Assembly: GCA_002435785.1 (NCBI GenBank)
Contig: DIUC01000065.1
Coordinates: forward strand, 1 to 48,596
Direction of reading: 5' to 3'
Source: Saprospiraceae bacterium UBA6168
GTDB lineage: Bacteria > Bacteroidota > Bacteroidia > Chitinophagales > Saprospiraceae
Length of the DNA stretch: 48,596 nucleotides
The notes under the pieces were generated by a model. The model worked only from the letters and a program-made list of their open reading frames with translations. It searched no databases and had not been told where the DNA came from. Position 1 is the first letter of the stretch. Every line of letters starts with the position of its first letter. Below are positions 9,301-14,710 of the stretch, piece after piece. The position numbers and the translations under genes were made by a program.

Positions 9301-9340
9301 TGGGATGTTATTTGAGGGTAAAATATCGGTTAAGCGTTGA
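3389..9340 (+). CDS. Giant T9SS-exported adhesin-like protein with SprB repeats
   Basis: This 1983-residue protein has an N-terminal signal peptide (residues 1-24, cleavage near SAVVA). The order of domains is: a P-domain-like region (about 50-195, resembling proprotein convertase P domains); a fibronectin-III-like segment (about 197-295); a MAM/jelly-roll region (about 301-475); a MopE-type putative metal-binding motif (about 485-550, with DADGDGYG, DDCND and DSNCNG); an Ig-like/PKD-like stretch; about 14 SprB repeats (about 811-1888); and a C-terminal T9SS type A sorting domain (about 1895-1983, with LFPNPTNG and ending KISVKR). Each SprB repeat begins near CxGGxDG, has a YxWSNG-like centre and ends in VTITDxNGC. 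SprB is the gliding adhesin of Flavobacterium; here the repeats suggest an adhesive surface filament, not proven motility. There is no catalytic domain. Confidence 0.93.
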   Translation: MTFFTRSLFLLSASLFTSVSAVVAENQPPILPNPSPCGLGLFITEAGCGPANEFQVDVANAPGTSLGTDVYLRELRMVIRHEWAADLDIYLKSPAGVMVEVTTDNGSSGDHYGNPNDGTCSQYTTFRAHTTAGACNLLNVTQGTAPFIGAYLPEGNFSDFNDGSSPLGLWTLMVCDDGAGNLGHLEFVELVFESTACLPPTQVTVVNADSTSAKLTWVTGSTCNNVVFEFGPVGFVPGTDGQPGVGGTVSLGNCPMYVLPGLAPNTTYDVYLRENCGAGNYSINSCPVRVTTSCSPPPATIVENFNNQALCEQLCGIVCPIVGPFRNASNDNFDWLVNNDTTVTENTGPPGDNPGGGNYAYLEASGNACTNGRRAVLVSNCIQVVANADSCDMSFDYHFFGVHISGMALEVSVNGGTTWTTLWNASGNKGNKWHRKFIDLDGYHGMTVQFRFVGRGGNGKFGDLALDNIAFYGSIDLGFPDFVYYLDADGDGYGNPDFFIASCQPASFPGYVPNADDCNDQDFFQNPGEMEILCDDFDSNCNGFDDEYFVEPVTTVSSVICSGEPGFVAAQPVNFGEINWYATLTGGSPVGVGDTLYPSPVLLVNNGLDTLELVFYAEENTVAGCVSNERTVATITILPSPMLATSDTPGNCAGKAFDLSTINVSDASGLNGSLSFYDQLPFNPGAEVGPVVMPTSNTNYYIVSEATNGCRDTLTVAYTVQPGPIANIPDVPTLCRNSTKTISVQNLGNGTPPLQYLWNNGQTTSSISIFSDNNLGTVNTYAVTISDAGGCTSADTLAVTTIINISQILTSSTPVTTCNGSDGTINLTPLDGTSPFTYQWDGPPIPSQPGGLMLTGLAQGSYAFTVTDGSPEQCRVVVPVVVVNGPAASVEVGNVQPVSCHGGSDGCIELDIIGGPNTTVAWSNGMSGASVCGLAAGDYTATVTEGSCQNIISIPVGQPEALLVKPDTKHVRCFGGNDGEVRLTIFGGTPPMSFLWSTNSTASFISNLSAGFYDLTVTDANDCSVVLTQIPVVQPTPISLPSFGFQQPTCFGRSDGSISVAASGGVPPYAYSWSNGGMGASLSNIAAGSYTVQIRDQNNCTFSQTFNLTQPQPLVITPLDVHPPDCAGQTSGNIDISIVGGSGNYSFAWSNGSASQNLTGIGNGSYSVTVADGFGCTTSSSFGPIASPEALTAGISQAAPFCIGRDENCLTAFVASGGQPPFSFNWNTDDSGTQLCGLSSGHYTVTITDANGCESIHSTEIDSVQVLTIGFQAFPPLCHGQTGQLAITVTGGTEPYQVVWSDGQTGLVASNLLAQNHAATITDAAGCVNNLGIIPLSEPPVLGVVLDNVEDIACFNGNEGTIQITSNGGTMPYHYLWSHGATNEDVSGLAEGIYGVTITDHNHCTTTLENIAVEAPARLVPSSSLGVPVGNCQSVLVENVCVSVNGGVAPFQFLWDTGDSTNCLNNPLSGDYHVTITDAAGCTIEFMSVKVPVEYTAVTVQQVATGDEVICFGGADGQLSVAIQGGNGPFQYNWSNSLHGVSAGQTLVNPNLPVGQYSVTITDNSGCTAVSSNMPISTFGAIIPAIVGSQVQHVRCKGGADGAIPLLVSGGLLPYSFHWVNGSGTLISTEQQPSGLMAGGYFVTITDQLGCTAQANTTVFEPATQFALNPALVQNVACYGGTDGSVLVLPSGGELPYQYHWSNMAVEQGISNLAAGVYNVTVTDDNGCELTDMFVVGGPDAPISVKVLNTGDVTCFGDSDGYINIAVFGGTPGYVFNWNNISAVQNLANAPAGEYTLSIFDSNGCPFTGQFSIGSPQPLQISVSAINQTQSVPPNGSATANASGGTPPIQYAWSNGMTGETITGLSMGHYGVTATDANGCEITDWAFVDFVSKTVDYQAVAPFILFPNPTNGAAALKGHFNAATKVDLQVFNAMGQLVLMKNDALPHNGELDFDLQHQPPGLYQVVVLGADGMLFEGKISVKR

Positions 9341-9440
9341 GTTGGAAACAACCATTTGCCACTTAGTCACCTCTATTGATGGCGTTTTTGGCTTCGCAAC
9401 TTGAATAACCAAGCCTGTTGCCCGACCACAATTTGATAAC

Positions 9441-9965
9441 ATGAACTCAATCCTGATTTTGCTTTCAACTGTGCTTTTCGTCCAAAACACTTGGCAGGAG
9501 CACATCAGCCAAGCAGGGCATTTCCAAATCCTGGTGCCCGGCAGTTTCACCGAAAAAACAGACTCCGTGAAAACGGATGTCGGCACTTTAGTCTATCACA
9601 CTTTTTTCCTCCAAACGGATTCCACAGCCGAAAACCTGTTCTACATGGTTAGCTATTGTGACTATCCGTCGAGCGTTGTCTTCGCCGATTCGACGGACTT
9701 GGTGGAAGATTTCTTTAAGACCACCATCGAAGCGGCAGCTGAAACTGTCAAGGGGGAGGTGGCCTATGCTTCGGACATAAAATTAGACAACCACCCCGGA
9801 AAGCAGTGGCGGATAGATTATCTCGGTGGCAAGGCCGTCATAAAGAACCGAGCATACCTCGTGGGAAGCCGCTATTATGCCCTGCAAACCATTGCTTGGA
9901 AAGAAAAAAGCCTGAATTCAGAGGGTACTCGGTTCTTCGACTCGTTCAAGTTGTTGCCGAATTAA
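9441..9965 (+). CDS. Exported protein of unknown function (PsbP/DcrB-like fold possible)
   Basis: This 174-residue protein begins with a short hydrophobic segment (MNSILILLSTVLFVQN) that looks like a signal peptide. The body contains GHFQILVPGSF, a centre of alternating beta strands, and a C-terminal KSLNSEGTRFFDSFKLL. That last segment is typical of small periplasmic proteins whose final helix carries a F-x-x-S-F-x-hydrophobic pattern, as in PsbP/DcrB-like domains. I infer the fold from this pattern only. The gene follows the SprB-repeat gene by 100 bp and precedes the phosphodiesterase gene by 48 bp on the same strand, so it may be co-transcribed with the latter. No function can be assigned. 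Confidence 0.75.
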   Translation: MNSILILLSTVLFVQNTWQEHISQAGHFQILVPGSFTEKTDSVKTDVGTLVYHTFFLQTDSTAENLFYMVSYCDYPSSVVFADSTDLVEDFFKTTIEAAAETVKGEVAYASDIKLDNHPGKQWRIDYLGGKAVIKNRAYLVGSRYYALQTIAWKEKSLNSEGTRFFDSFKLLPN

Positions 9966-10013
9966 GCTCCAAACCTCTTTTTTCAAAACACGAACAAGCT
10001 AACCAACAAGATT

Positions 10014-10904
10014 ATGAAACTGCTCACCGCCCTATTTTCCACAATCTTCCTTTTGATGACAAATACCAACCTTATCGCACAAGGGTTCGACTGGCAGGGC
10101 CACCGAGGCTGCCGGGGCCTGTTGCCCGAAAACACCATCCCGGCCTTCCTCAAGGCGCTCGAATTCCCGCAGGTGACCACGCTCGAACTGGACTTGGCGG
10201 TGTCCAAGGACGGCAAGTTGATAGTCAGCCATGAGCCGTGGATGTCGGAGGGGATTTGTTCCAATCCTGATGGAACGCCCGTGCCCAAGGCAGCGGCGAT
10301 GGATTTGAAAATCATTGGGATGACTTACGAGGAAATCAAGCGGTACGACTGCGGTAGCCGTGGCAACGCCCGATTCCCGCAACAGCAGCCCATGCCAACG
10401 CACAAGCCCTCGTTGGAGGACGTGGTGCTGGCCGTCCGGCAATATTGCGAAGCGGAAAAAAGGCCCATGCCCCGCTTCAACATCGAAATCAAGAGCCACC
10501 CGCAAATGGATGGTACTTTCACCCCGCAGGTGGATGTCTTTGCAAAATTGGTGGTCGCCGAATTGGCCCGCCTGAAAATCAGTGAGCTGTCCTGTGTGCA
10601 GTCGTTTGATGGGCGGGCATTGCAGGCCGTGAAAAAGCTGGCACCTGACTTGACCCTTGCCCTGTTGGTGGAAAACAAAGACGGGTTTGAGCAAAACCTG
10701 CAATTGCTTGGTTTTCAGCCAAATATCTACAGTGGGTACTACAAGCTGCTCCGCAAACGGGACATGAAGGCGATGCACAAGCAGGGCATAAAGGTCATTC
10801 CTTGGACGGTCAACGACCAGAAATCCATGAAAAAACTGCGCCGCTGGAAGGTGGACGGCATAATCACCGATTACCCAAACCTAATTGCGGAAATCGAAAA
10901 ATGA
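10014..10904 (+). CDS. Exported glycerophosphodiester phosphodiesterase
   Basis: This 296-residue GDPD-family enzyme hydrolyses glycerophosphodiesters to glycerol 3-phosphate and an alcohol. A signal peptide occupies residues 1-22 (LLMTNTNLIAQ), so it acts in the periplasm or outside. Catalytic and metal-binding residues are visible: His30 in QGHRG, Glu39 in PENT, Glu58 and Asp60 in LELDL, and His73-Glu74 in VSHE. Later family elements include the FNIEIKS strand and, near the C-terminus, IPWTVND and VDGIITDYP, which complete the TIM barrel. Its length is normal. It could supply glycerol phosphate from phospholipid breakdown. The 48-bp gap from the preceding gene suggests a shared transcript. 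Confidence 0.95.
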   Translation: MKLLTALFSTIFLLMTNTNLIAQGFDWQGHRGCRGLLPENTIPAFLKALEFPQVTTLELDLAVSKDGKLIVSHEPWMSEGICSNPDGTPVPKAAAMDLKIIGMTYEEIKRYDCGSRGNARFPQQQPMPTHKPSLEDVVLAVRQYCEAEKRPMPRFNIEIKSHPQMDGTFTPQVDVFAKLVVAELARLKISELSCVQSFDGRALQAVKKLAPDLTLALLVENKDGFEQNLQLLGFQPNIYSGYYKLLRKRDMKAMHKQGIKVIPWTVNDQKSMKKLRRWKVDGIITDYPNLIAEIEK

Positions 10905-10995
10905 AGCAATCTGATGATTGGGCGACACTGAAAATTAGCCGATTGGCTTTTTCATTCCACGATTTTCAATACTTTGGCTGAAAATTGACCGTATC

Positions 10996-12948
10996 ATGAA
11001 AATCGAACGACTTGCCCTGGCCATTTTCTTACTTGCCTTTGGGGCCTTCACGCTGTCCGCCCAATCCGCCCGTGCCTTCGAAAAGGCAGGTGACAAAGCC
11101 TTCGCCGAAAAGGACTACTACACTGCTTTCGTGCATTTCCGGGATGCGATGGAGCGCTCGCCAGACGATGTTGGGCTTTGGTACAAATATGCCGAAGTCA
11201 CCCGCCGGTTCAACGCCTTCGAGGAGGCAGAAAGGTATTACTCAAAAGTATTTACGAGCAAGGAGACCCAGCTTTATCCGTTGGCCGCTTTTTGGTTGGG
11301 GCAGGTAAAAAAGAACCTTGGCAAATACCAGGATGCCCTCGAATTGTTTGGGACTTTCCTGAAAAACAGCACGGAGGCCGACTACCATGCACAATGGGCC
11401 AACGAGGAGTTGAACTCCTGTCGGTGGGCAATGGAGGCCCCCGCCGAACCTGCCGACAAATCTGTTCGGATAGAGCATTTGGACAAGAAAATCAACACGC
11501 CGTTTTCAGAATTCGGGGCAGTGCAGGTAGGCAACATGACCTACTATTCCTCTTTCCGGTTCGAATACCCCAATGATAATAAAAAGCCAGAACGCAAGCT
11601 CTCAAAACTGTTGACCTCTGAGAACATGGCAAAGGGCAAGGTGATGAGCCGGGACTTCAACGATGAAAAGAAGCTAACGGCACACTCGACCTTCAGTGCG
11701 GACGGCAGCCGGATATACTACACCCTTTGCGAGTATGTGAACGCCTCCGAAATTCGTTGCGAAATCGTTTATCGGGACAAGGACAAACGGGATCGCTGGG
11801 GAAAAACGGCCATCAAGTTGCCAGAAGTCATCAACAAAAAGGGGTTCACCGCCACCCAACCGACCATTGGCTTCGATTCTGTTTCACAAAAGGAGGTGCT
11901 TTTTTTCGTGTCGGACCGGCCGGGCGGCAAGGGCAAGCTCGACATTTGGTACTGCGAAATGGAGAAGGACAAGTTCCTCGAACCCAAAAACCTGGAAGCA
12001 GCCAACACGCCCGAAAACGATATTTCACCTTATTTTCATGTCGCTTCGCAAATGTTGTTTTTCAGCGCCGATGGCCGGGGGGGGCTGGGCGGGTTCGATG
12101 TGTATGGCATGAAGCGAAACGAGGCATGGGGGGAGCCACACAACCTCGGCAAGCCCGTGAACTCCAGCTACCACGACATCTATTACTCCCTCGACGACAG
12201 CGCAAATGGCGGGTTTGTCTCTTCCAACCGGCCCGGTTCCTTTTACCTCGACCCCGACAACAAGGCATGCTGCCATGACATTTACCGGGTCGTTTACAAA
12301 GACAAACCGGAATCACCAGATGGCATTCCGCCGACCATCACCGTGGAGACGTCGCCCACCGTAAAGACCTACGAAAAGCTGGAGGACTTCCTGCCGCTGG
12401 CGCTCTACTTCGACAACGACGAGCCGGACAAGCGCACCAACCGCACCACCACCAAGAAATCCTACGAAGAGACCTACGTGAAATATTTTCCCCGGAAGGG
12501 CGAATTTGTGCAGCAATACACCAAACCCATTGACAATGAGGCCGAGGTGGATGAGGCCACCCTCAACATTAACGATTTTTTTGAAACGGAGGTGAAAAAG
12601 GGCTTCGACCACCTGAGCCTTTTCAGCGCCATCCTGCTCCAGCGCCTCGAACGGGGCGACCGGGTGGAAATCGTCATCAAGGGCTACACCAGCCCCCGTG
12701 CCAAGACCGACTACAACGAGTTCTTGGCCCAACGGCGCATCAGCAGCTTGCGCAACCAGTTCGAGCGGTGGCGTGGCGGCGTCTTTGAAAATTACATCAA
12801 GTATGGCAAGTTGGTGATAACCGAAGCGCCGTTTGGGGAGTCGCAGGCAGCCAGCGGCATCAGCGACGACTTGTTCGACGAGCGCAACTCCATCTACAGC
12901 GTCGGGGCATCAAGGGAGCGACGGGTAGAGATTATTGAAGTGAAGTAA
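10996..12948 (+). CDS. TPR-PD40-OmpA envelope protein (PorE-like)
   Basis: This 650-residue protein begins with a signal peptide (cleavage near LSAQS, residue about 23; no lipobox cysteine). TPR-like helices follow (about 25-150, with AFAEKDYYTAFVHFRDAM and LGKYQDALELFGTF). A WD40-like PD40 beta-propeller comes next (about 165-430, with blades marked by STFSADGSRIYYT, LFFVSDRPGGKGKLDIW and LFFSADGRGGLGGFDVYG). The C-terminal OmpA-like domain (about 525-650) contains GYTSPRAKTDYNEFLAQRR. This order matches PorE, which anchors the type IX secretion system to peptidoglycan, and also several OmpA-family paralogues of unknown role in Bacteroidota. No T9SS machinery genes are nearby, so a paralogue is as likely as true PorE. 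A hairpin terminator lies about 95 bp downstream. Confidence 0.85.
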   Translation: MKIERLALAIFLLAFGAFTLSAQSARAFEKAGDKAFAEKDYYTAFVHFRDAMERSPDDVGLWYKYAEVTRRFNAFEEAERYYSKVFTSKETQLYPLAAFWLGQVKKNLGKYQDALELFGTFLKNSTEADYHAQWANEELNSCRWAMEAPAEPADKSVRIEHLDKKINTPFSEFGAVQVGNMTYYSSFRFEYPNDNKKPERKLSKLLTSENMAKGKVMSRDFNDEKKLTAHSTFSADGSRIYYTLCEYVNASEIRCEIVYRDKDKRDRWGKTAIKLPEVINKKGFTATQPTIGFDSVSQKEVLFFVSDRPGGKGKLDIWYCEMEKDKFLEPKNLEAANTPENDISPYFHVASQMLFFSADGRGGLGGFDVYGMKRNEAWGEPHNLGKPVNSSYHDIYYSLDDSANGGFVSSNRPGSFYLDPDNKACCHDIYRVVYKDKPESPDGIPPTITVETSPTVKTYEKLEDFLPLALYFDNDEPDKRTNRTTTKKSYEETYVKYFPRKGEFVQQYTKPIDNEAEVDEATLNINDFFETEVKKGFDHLSLFSAILLQRLERGDRVEIVIKGYTSPRAKTDYNEFLAQRRISSLRNQFERWRGGVFENYIKYGKLVITEAPFGESQAASGISDDLFDERNSIYSVGASRERRVEIIEVK

Positions 12949-12954
12949 AAGCGT

Positions 12955-12995
12955 TTGAGGGTTTTGGAGTTGGAGGGATTGAGGTTTAGGAAAGT
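12955..12995. repeat. Degenerate TTTGAGGG-type repeats
   Basis: The bases after the stop at 12948 hold imperfect units of TTGAGGG/TTGGAGG, the reverse complement of the CCCTCAAA array at 1555-1604. This looks like an eroded copy of the same simple repeat. Confidence 0.5.
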
Positions 12996-13043
12996 TGGCA
13001 GTTGCCAATCGTAACTCATTTTTCTTTTTTCCGTTCATCAGCG

Positions 13044-13066
13044 ATGCCGGACCGCCCGGCATTTTT
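13044..13066 (+). terminator. Intrinsic terminator after the PorE-like gene
   Basis: ATGCCGG (13044-13050), the loop ACCGC and CCGGCAT (13056-13062) form a perfect 7-bp, GC-rich stem, followed by a run of T. It lies about 95 bp after the stop at 12948 and before the lipoprotein gene at 13097. Confidence 0.7.
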
Positions 13067-13096
13067 ACATTATTCTAAATCCAAAATCGAGTTTTC

Positions 13097-13672
13097 ATGA
13101 TAAAGAAACTGATGTTTTCGCTGGCAGTAGCAATGTTTTTTGCTTGCAACAGCGACCCAAAGGATAGCAGCTTCCAGCAAGTCGAAACCAACTCACCAGA
13201 AATACCCGAAAATGCCTCACCCACGGAGCGGTTAAAAGCAGTTGCGCTGGAAGAATCGAATTATTTGGAGCGGATTCGGCAGTCTTTCGTGCCATTGCAG
13301 GAGGAGTACCGAAAGGCCAACGGCAAAGTGCCCGAGGTAGGAGAGGTGACCATTTTTGTGGATGAAAATTTCACTTTGCTCATAGAGAACAAGTTCAAGG
13401 GCAGCACTTACCAAACCAAGGTCAACTTGAAAAACCTGAACAACGCCCAAGGCGGTATGATGCTCGTGCCGGATAAAGAACCGGGCGAATTTCCGGGCTT
13501 GAAAATATTTGTGAAAGATGGAAAACCGGGCGTGGTAATCACCAAGGACGGGAAACAGGTTCGGGAGGACAAACAGCTCGAAATTTATTTGGCTGACCGC
13601 CCAGGGATTGAGCGGGTGACACCTGCCATTTTGCAGGCGCTGAATATTGCCAACGGCAATTTGCCGGAATAG
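13097..13672 (+). CDS. Lipoprotein of unknown function, paralogue of the one at 41770
   Basis: This 191-residue protein has an N-terminal lipobox (MFFAC, Cys17) and is thus a probable lipoprotein. A helical linker is followed by a beta-rich core: GEVTIFVDENFTLLIENK, then KVNLKNLN, GEFPGLKIFVKDGKPGVVIT and KQLEIYLADR. The lipoprotein encoded at 41770-42360 carries the same ordered blocks (GDVTVKVDDNHNLIIENK, VVNLKSLD, GSEFPGFKIKV, GKPNVVIS, HLEVFMAEQ), so the two are clear paralogues. I do not recognise the family. The gene ends just before a strong convergent hairpin and is probably a single-gene transcript, since a terminator also lies upstream. Confidence 0.85.
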   Translation: MIKKLMFSLAVAMFFACNSDPKDSSFQQVETNSPEIPENASPTERLKAVALEESNYLERIRQSFVPLQEEYRKANGKVPEVGEVTIFVDENFTLLIENKFKGSTYQTKVNLKNLNNAQGGMMLVPDKEPGEFPGLKIFVKDGKPGVVITKDGKQVREDKQLEIYLADRPGIERVTPAILQALNIANGNLPE

Positions 13673-13682
13673 AAACTATGTG

Positions 13683-13715
13683 AATCATTGGAGGATATGA
13701 CCGCCTCCAATGATT
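13683..13715. terminator. Bidirectional hairpin between convergent genes
   Basis: AATCATTGGAGG (13683-13694) and CCTCCAATGATT (13704-13715) form a perfect 12-bp stem with a 9-nt loop. It lies between the stops of convergent genes (13672 on plus, 13725 on minus). There is no long T run on either side, so termination is inferred from position and stability. Confidence 0.7.
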
Positions 13716-13724
13716 ACCCAAGTT

Positions 13725-14174
13725 TTATAGTTTCACCAACTGCACGTTCACAGCCACCGGCCCTTTTTGGCCTTTTTCTATTTCAAAAGTCACCTTGTCG
13801 TTGACTTTTACAGGCTCGTCCAAGCTATTGACGTGCACGAAGATGCGCTCGTCAGACTCCCGGTCAATGATGAAGCCGAAACCTTTTGCGTCGTCAAAAT
13901 AGCTGACCTTTCCTTTGCGGATGGGGTCTTCCTTTTCGCGCTTGGGCACACCGAGTTCAATATCTTCCTTCTTGATTTTTTTGCGTTTGTTCGGGTCGGG
14001 CTTTTCAGGCGTGAGGTTGCCGTCCTCGTCCACGTACATAATCATGTCCTCGAACGATTTGCCTTCGGTTTTATCTTCTTTCCGCTGCTCTTTGCGGTAT
14101 TCCTTGTCCTGCCTTTTTTTGTGTTTTTTCTTTTCGTTTTCCTTTTTGCTGTACGTTTCCCGTGATTTTGCCAT
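13725..14174 (-). CDS. Cold-shock-domain protein with charged N-terminal extension
   Basis: This 149-residue protein has a C-terminal cold-shock domain (about 86-149). It carries RNP1 as KGFGFI (97-102) and RNP2 as IFVHV (111-115), so it should bind single-stranded RNA or DNA. The first 40 residues are almost entirely Lys, Arg and Glu, and an acidic linker (FEDMIMYVDEDGNLT) follows. This long form with a charged head is typical of Bacteroidota, unlike the 70-residue CspA of enterobacteria. A well-matched promoter lies about 70 nt upstream (14251-14285), giving a leader of the length often seen in cold-shock mRNAs. The role as RNA chaperone is family knowledge. Confidence 0.92.
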   Translation of the reverse strand: MAKSRETYSKKENEKKKHKKRQDKEYRKEQRKEDKTEGKSFEDMIMYVDEDGNLTPEKPDPNKRKKIKKEDIELGVPKREKEDPIRKGKVSYFDDAKGFGFIIDRESDERIFVHVNSLDEPVKVNDKVTFEIEKGQKGPVAVNVQLVKL

Positions 14175-14250
14175 TTTGAATATTGAGATGAAAAAGCGGG
14201 AAATGGCCCGGATTGATGGCTACCAATCTTCCAAAATCCCATGAATTTTG

Positions 14251-14285
14251 CAAAGCTAATATTTATCTTCACGAATCTTATCAAA
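14251..14285 (-). promoter_or_regulatory. Promoter of the cold-shock-domain gene
   Basis: On the minus strand TTTG (14282-14285) and TAGCTTTG (14251-14258) are separated by 23 bp, in line with the Bacteroidota -33/-7 consensus TTTG...TAnnTTTG. The predicted leader to the ATG at 14174 is about 70 nt. Confidence 0.6.
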
Positions 14286-14675
14286 CTATGCACTCCGAAA
14301 TCAACTTTACTGGTAGGTGCATACCTTAGGGAAACCGCCTCATGGACGGCCTTCTTCATAAATTGCTGGTTATCAAAAAGTTAAAGTACAGTGTTGCGCT
14401 ATTGTTAAGTTTAGCGGGCAACAAATTGTGGTTCCCTAATTGCACAGAAGGAACCAGCAGGCGCTTGCTGCGTTTGAAATCAGCAATACTCGGTAAGCCG
14501 ATTCCAGTCCCATCTAAGTATTGGATGGGTTGAACCCAGACAGCCTCCAAAGGATGGCCAATCGTTGGGGATGGGCAAGGCATTCATCAAATATATATCG
14601 GCAGGGTTAGGGTTATTTTGCAAACTCCTTATACCTTCAACCTTCAAACTTTTCTCAACCGGCAGATTGAACAAG

Positions 14676-14709
14676 TTGTCGGTTTTTCACTTTTACCAGC
14701 ATAATTTTG
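14676..14709 (+). promoter_or_regulatory. Promoter directly abutting the tamB start
   Basis: TTG (14676-14678), a 23-bp spacer and TAATTTTG (14702-14709) fit the Bacteroidota consensus. Transcription would begin near 14716, at or after the first possible TTG start codon (14711). The mRNA may therefore be leaderless, with translation from the TTG at 14717. Confidence 0.5.
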
Positions 14710-14710
14710 T

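Larger units (their letters stand above)
14175..14710. other. Intergenic region, 536 bp
   Basis: This stretch holds the promoter of the cold-shock gene (left) and of tamB (right). Open frames of about 60 codons occur on both strands between them, but none has a recognisable product, signal peptide or start context. I see no further gene. Confidence 0.6.

Noticed and set aside
14342..14533. 63-codon frame upstream of tamB
   Set aside because: No signal peptide, homology or start context; the region is simply a long spacer with promoters at its edges.
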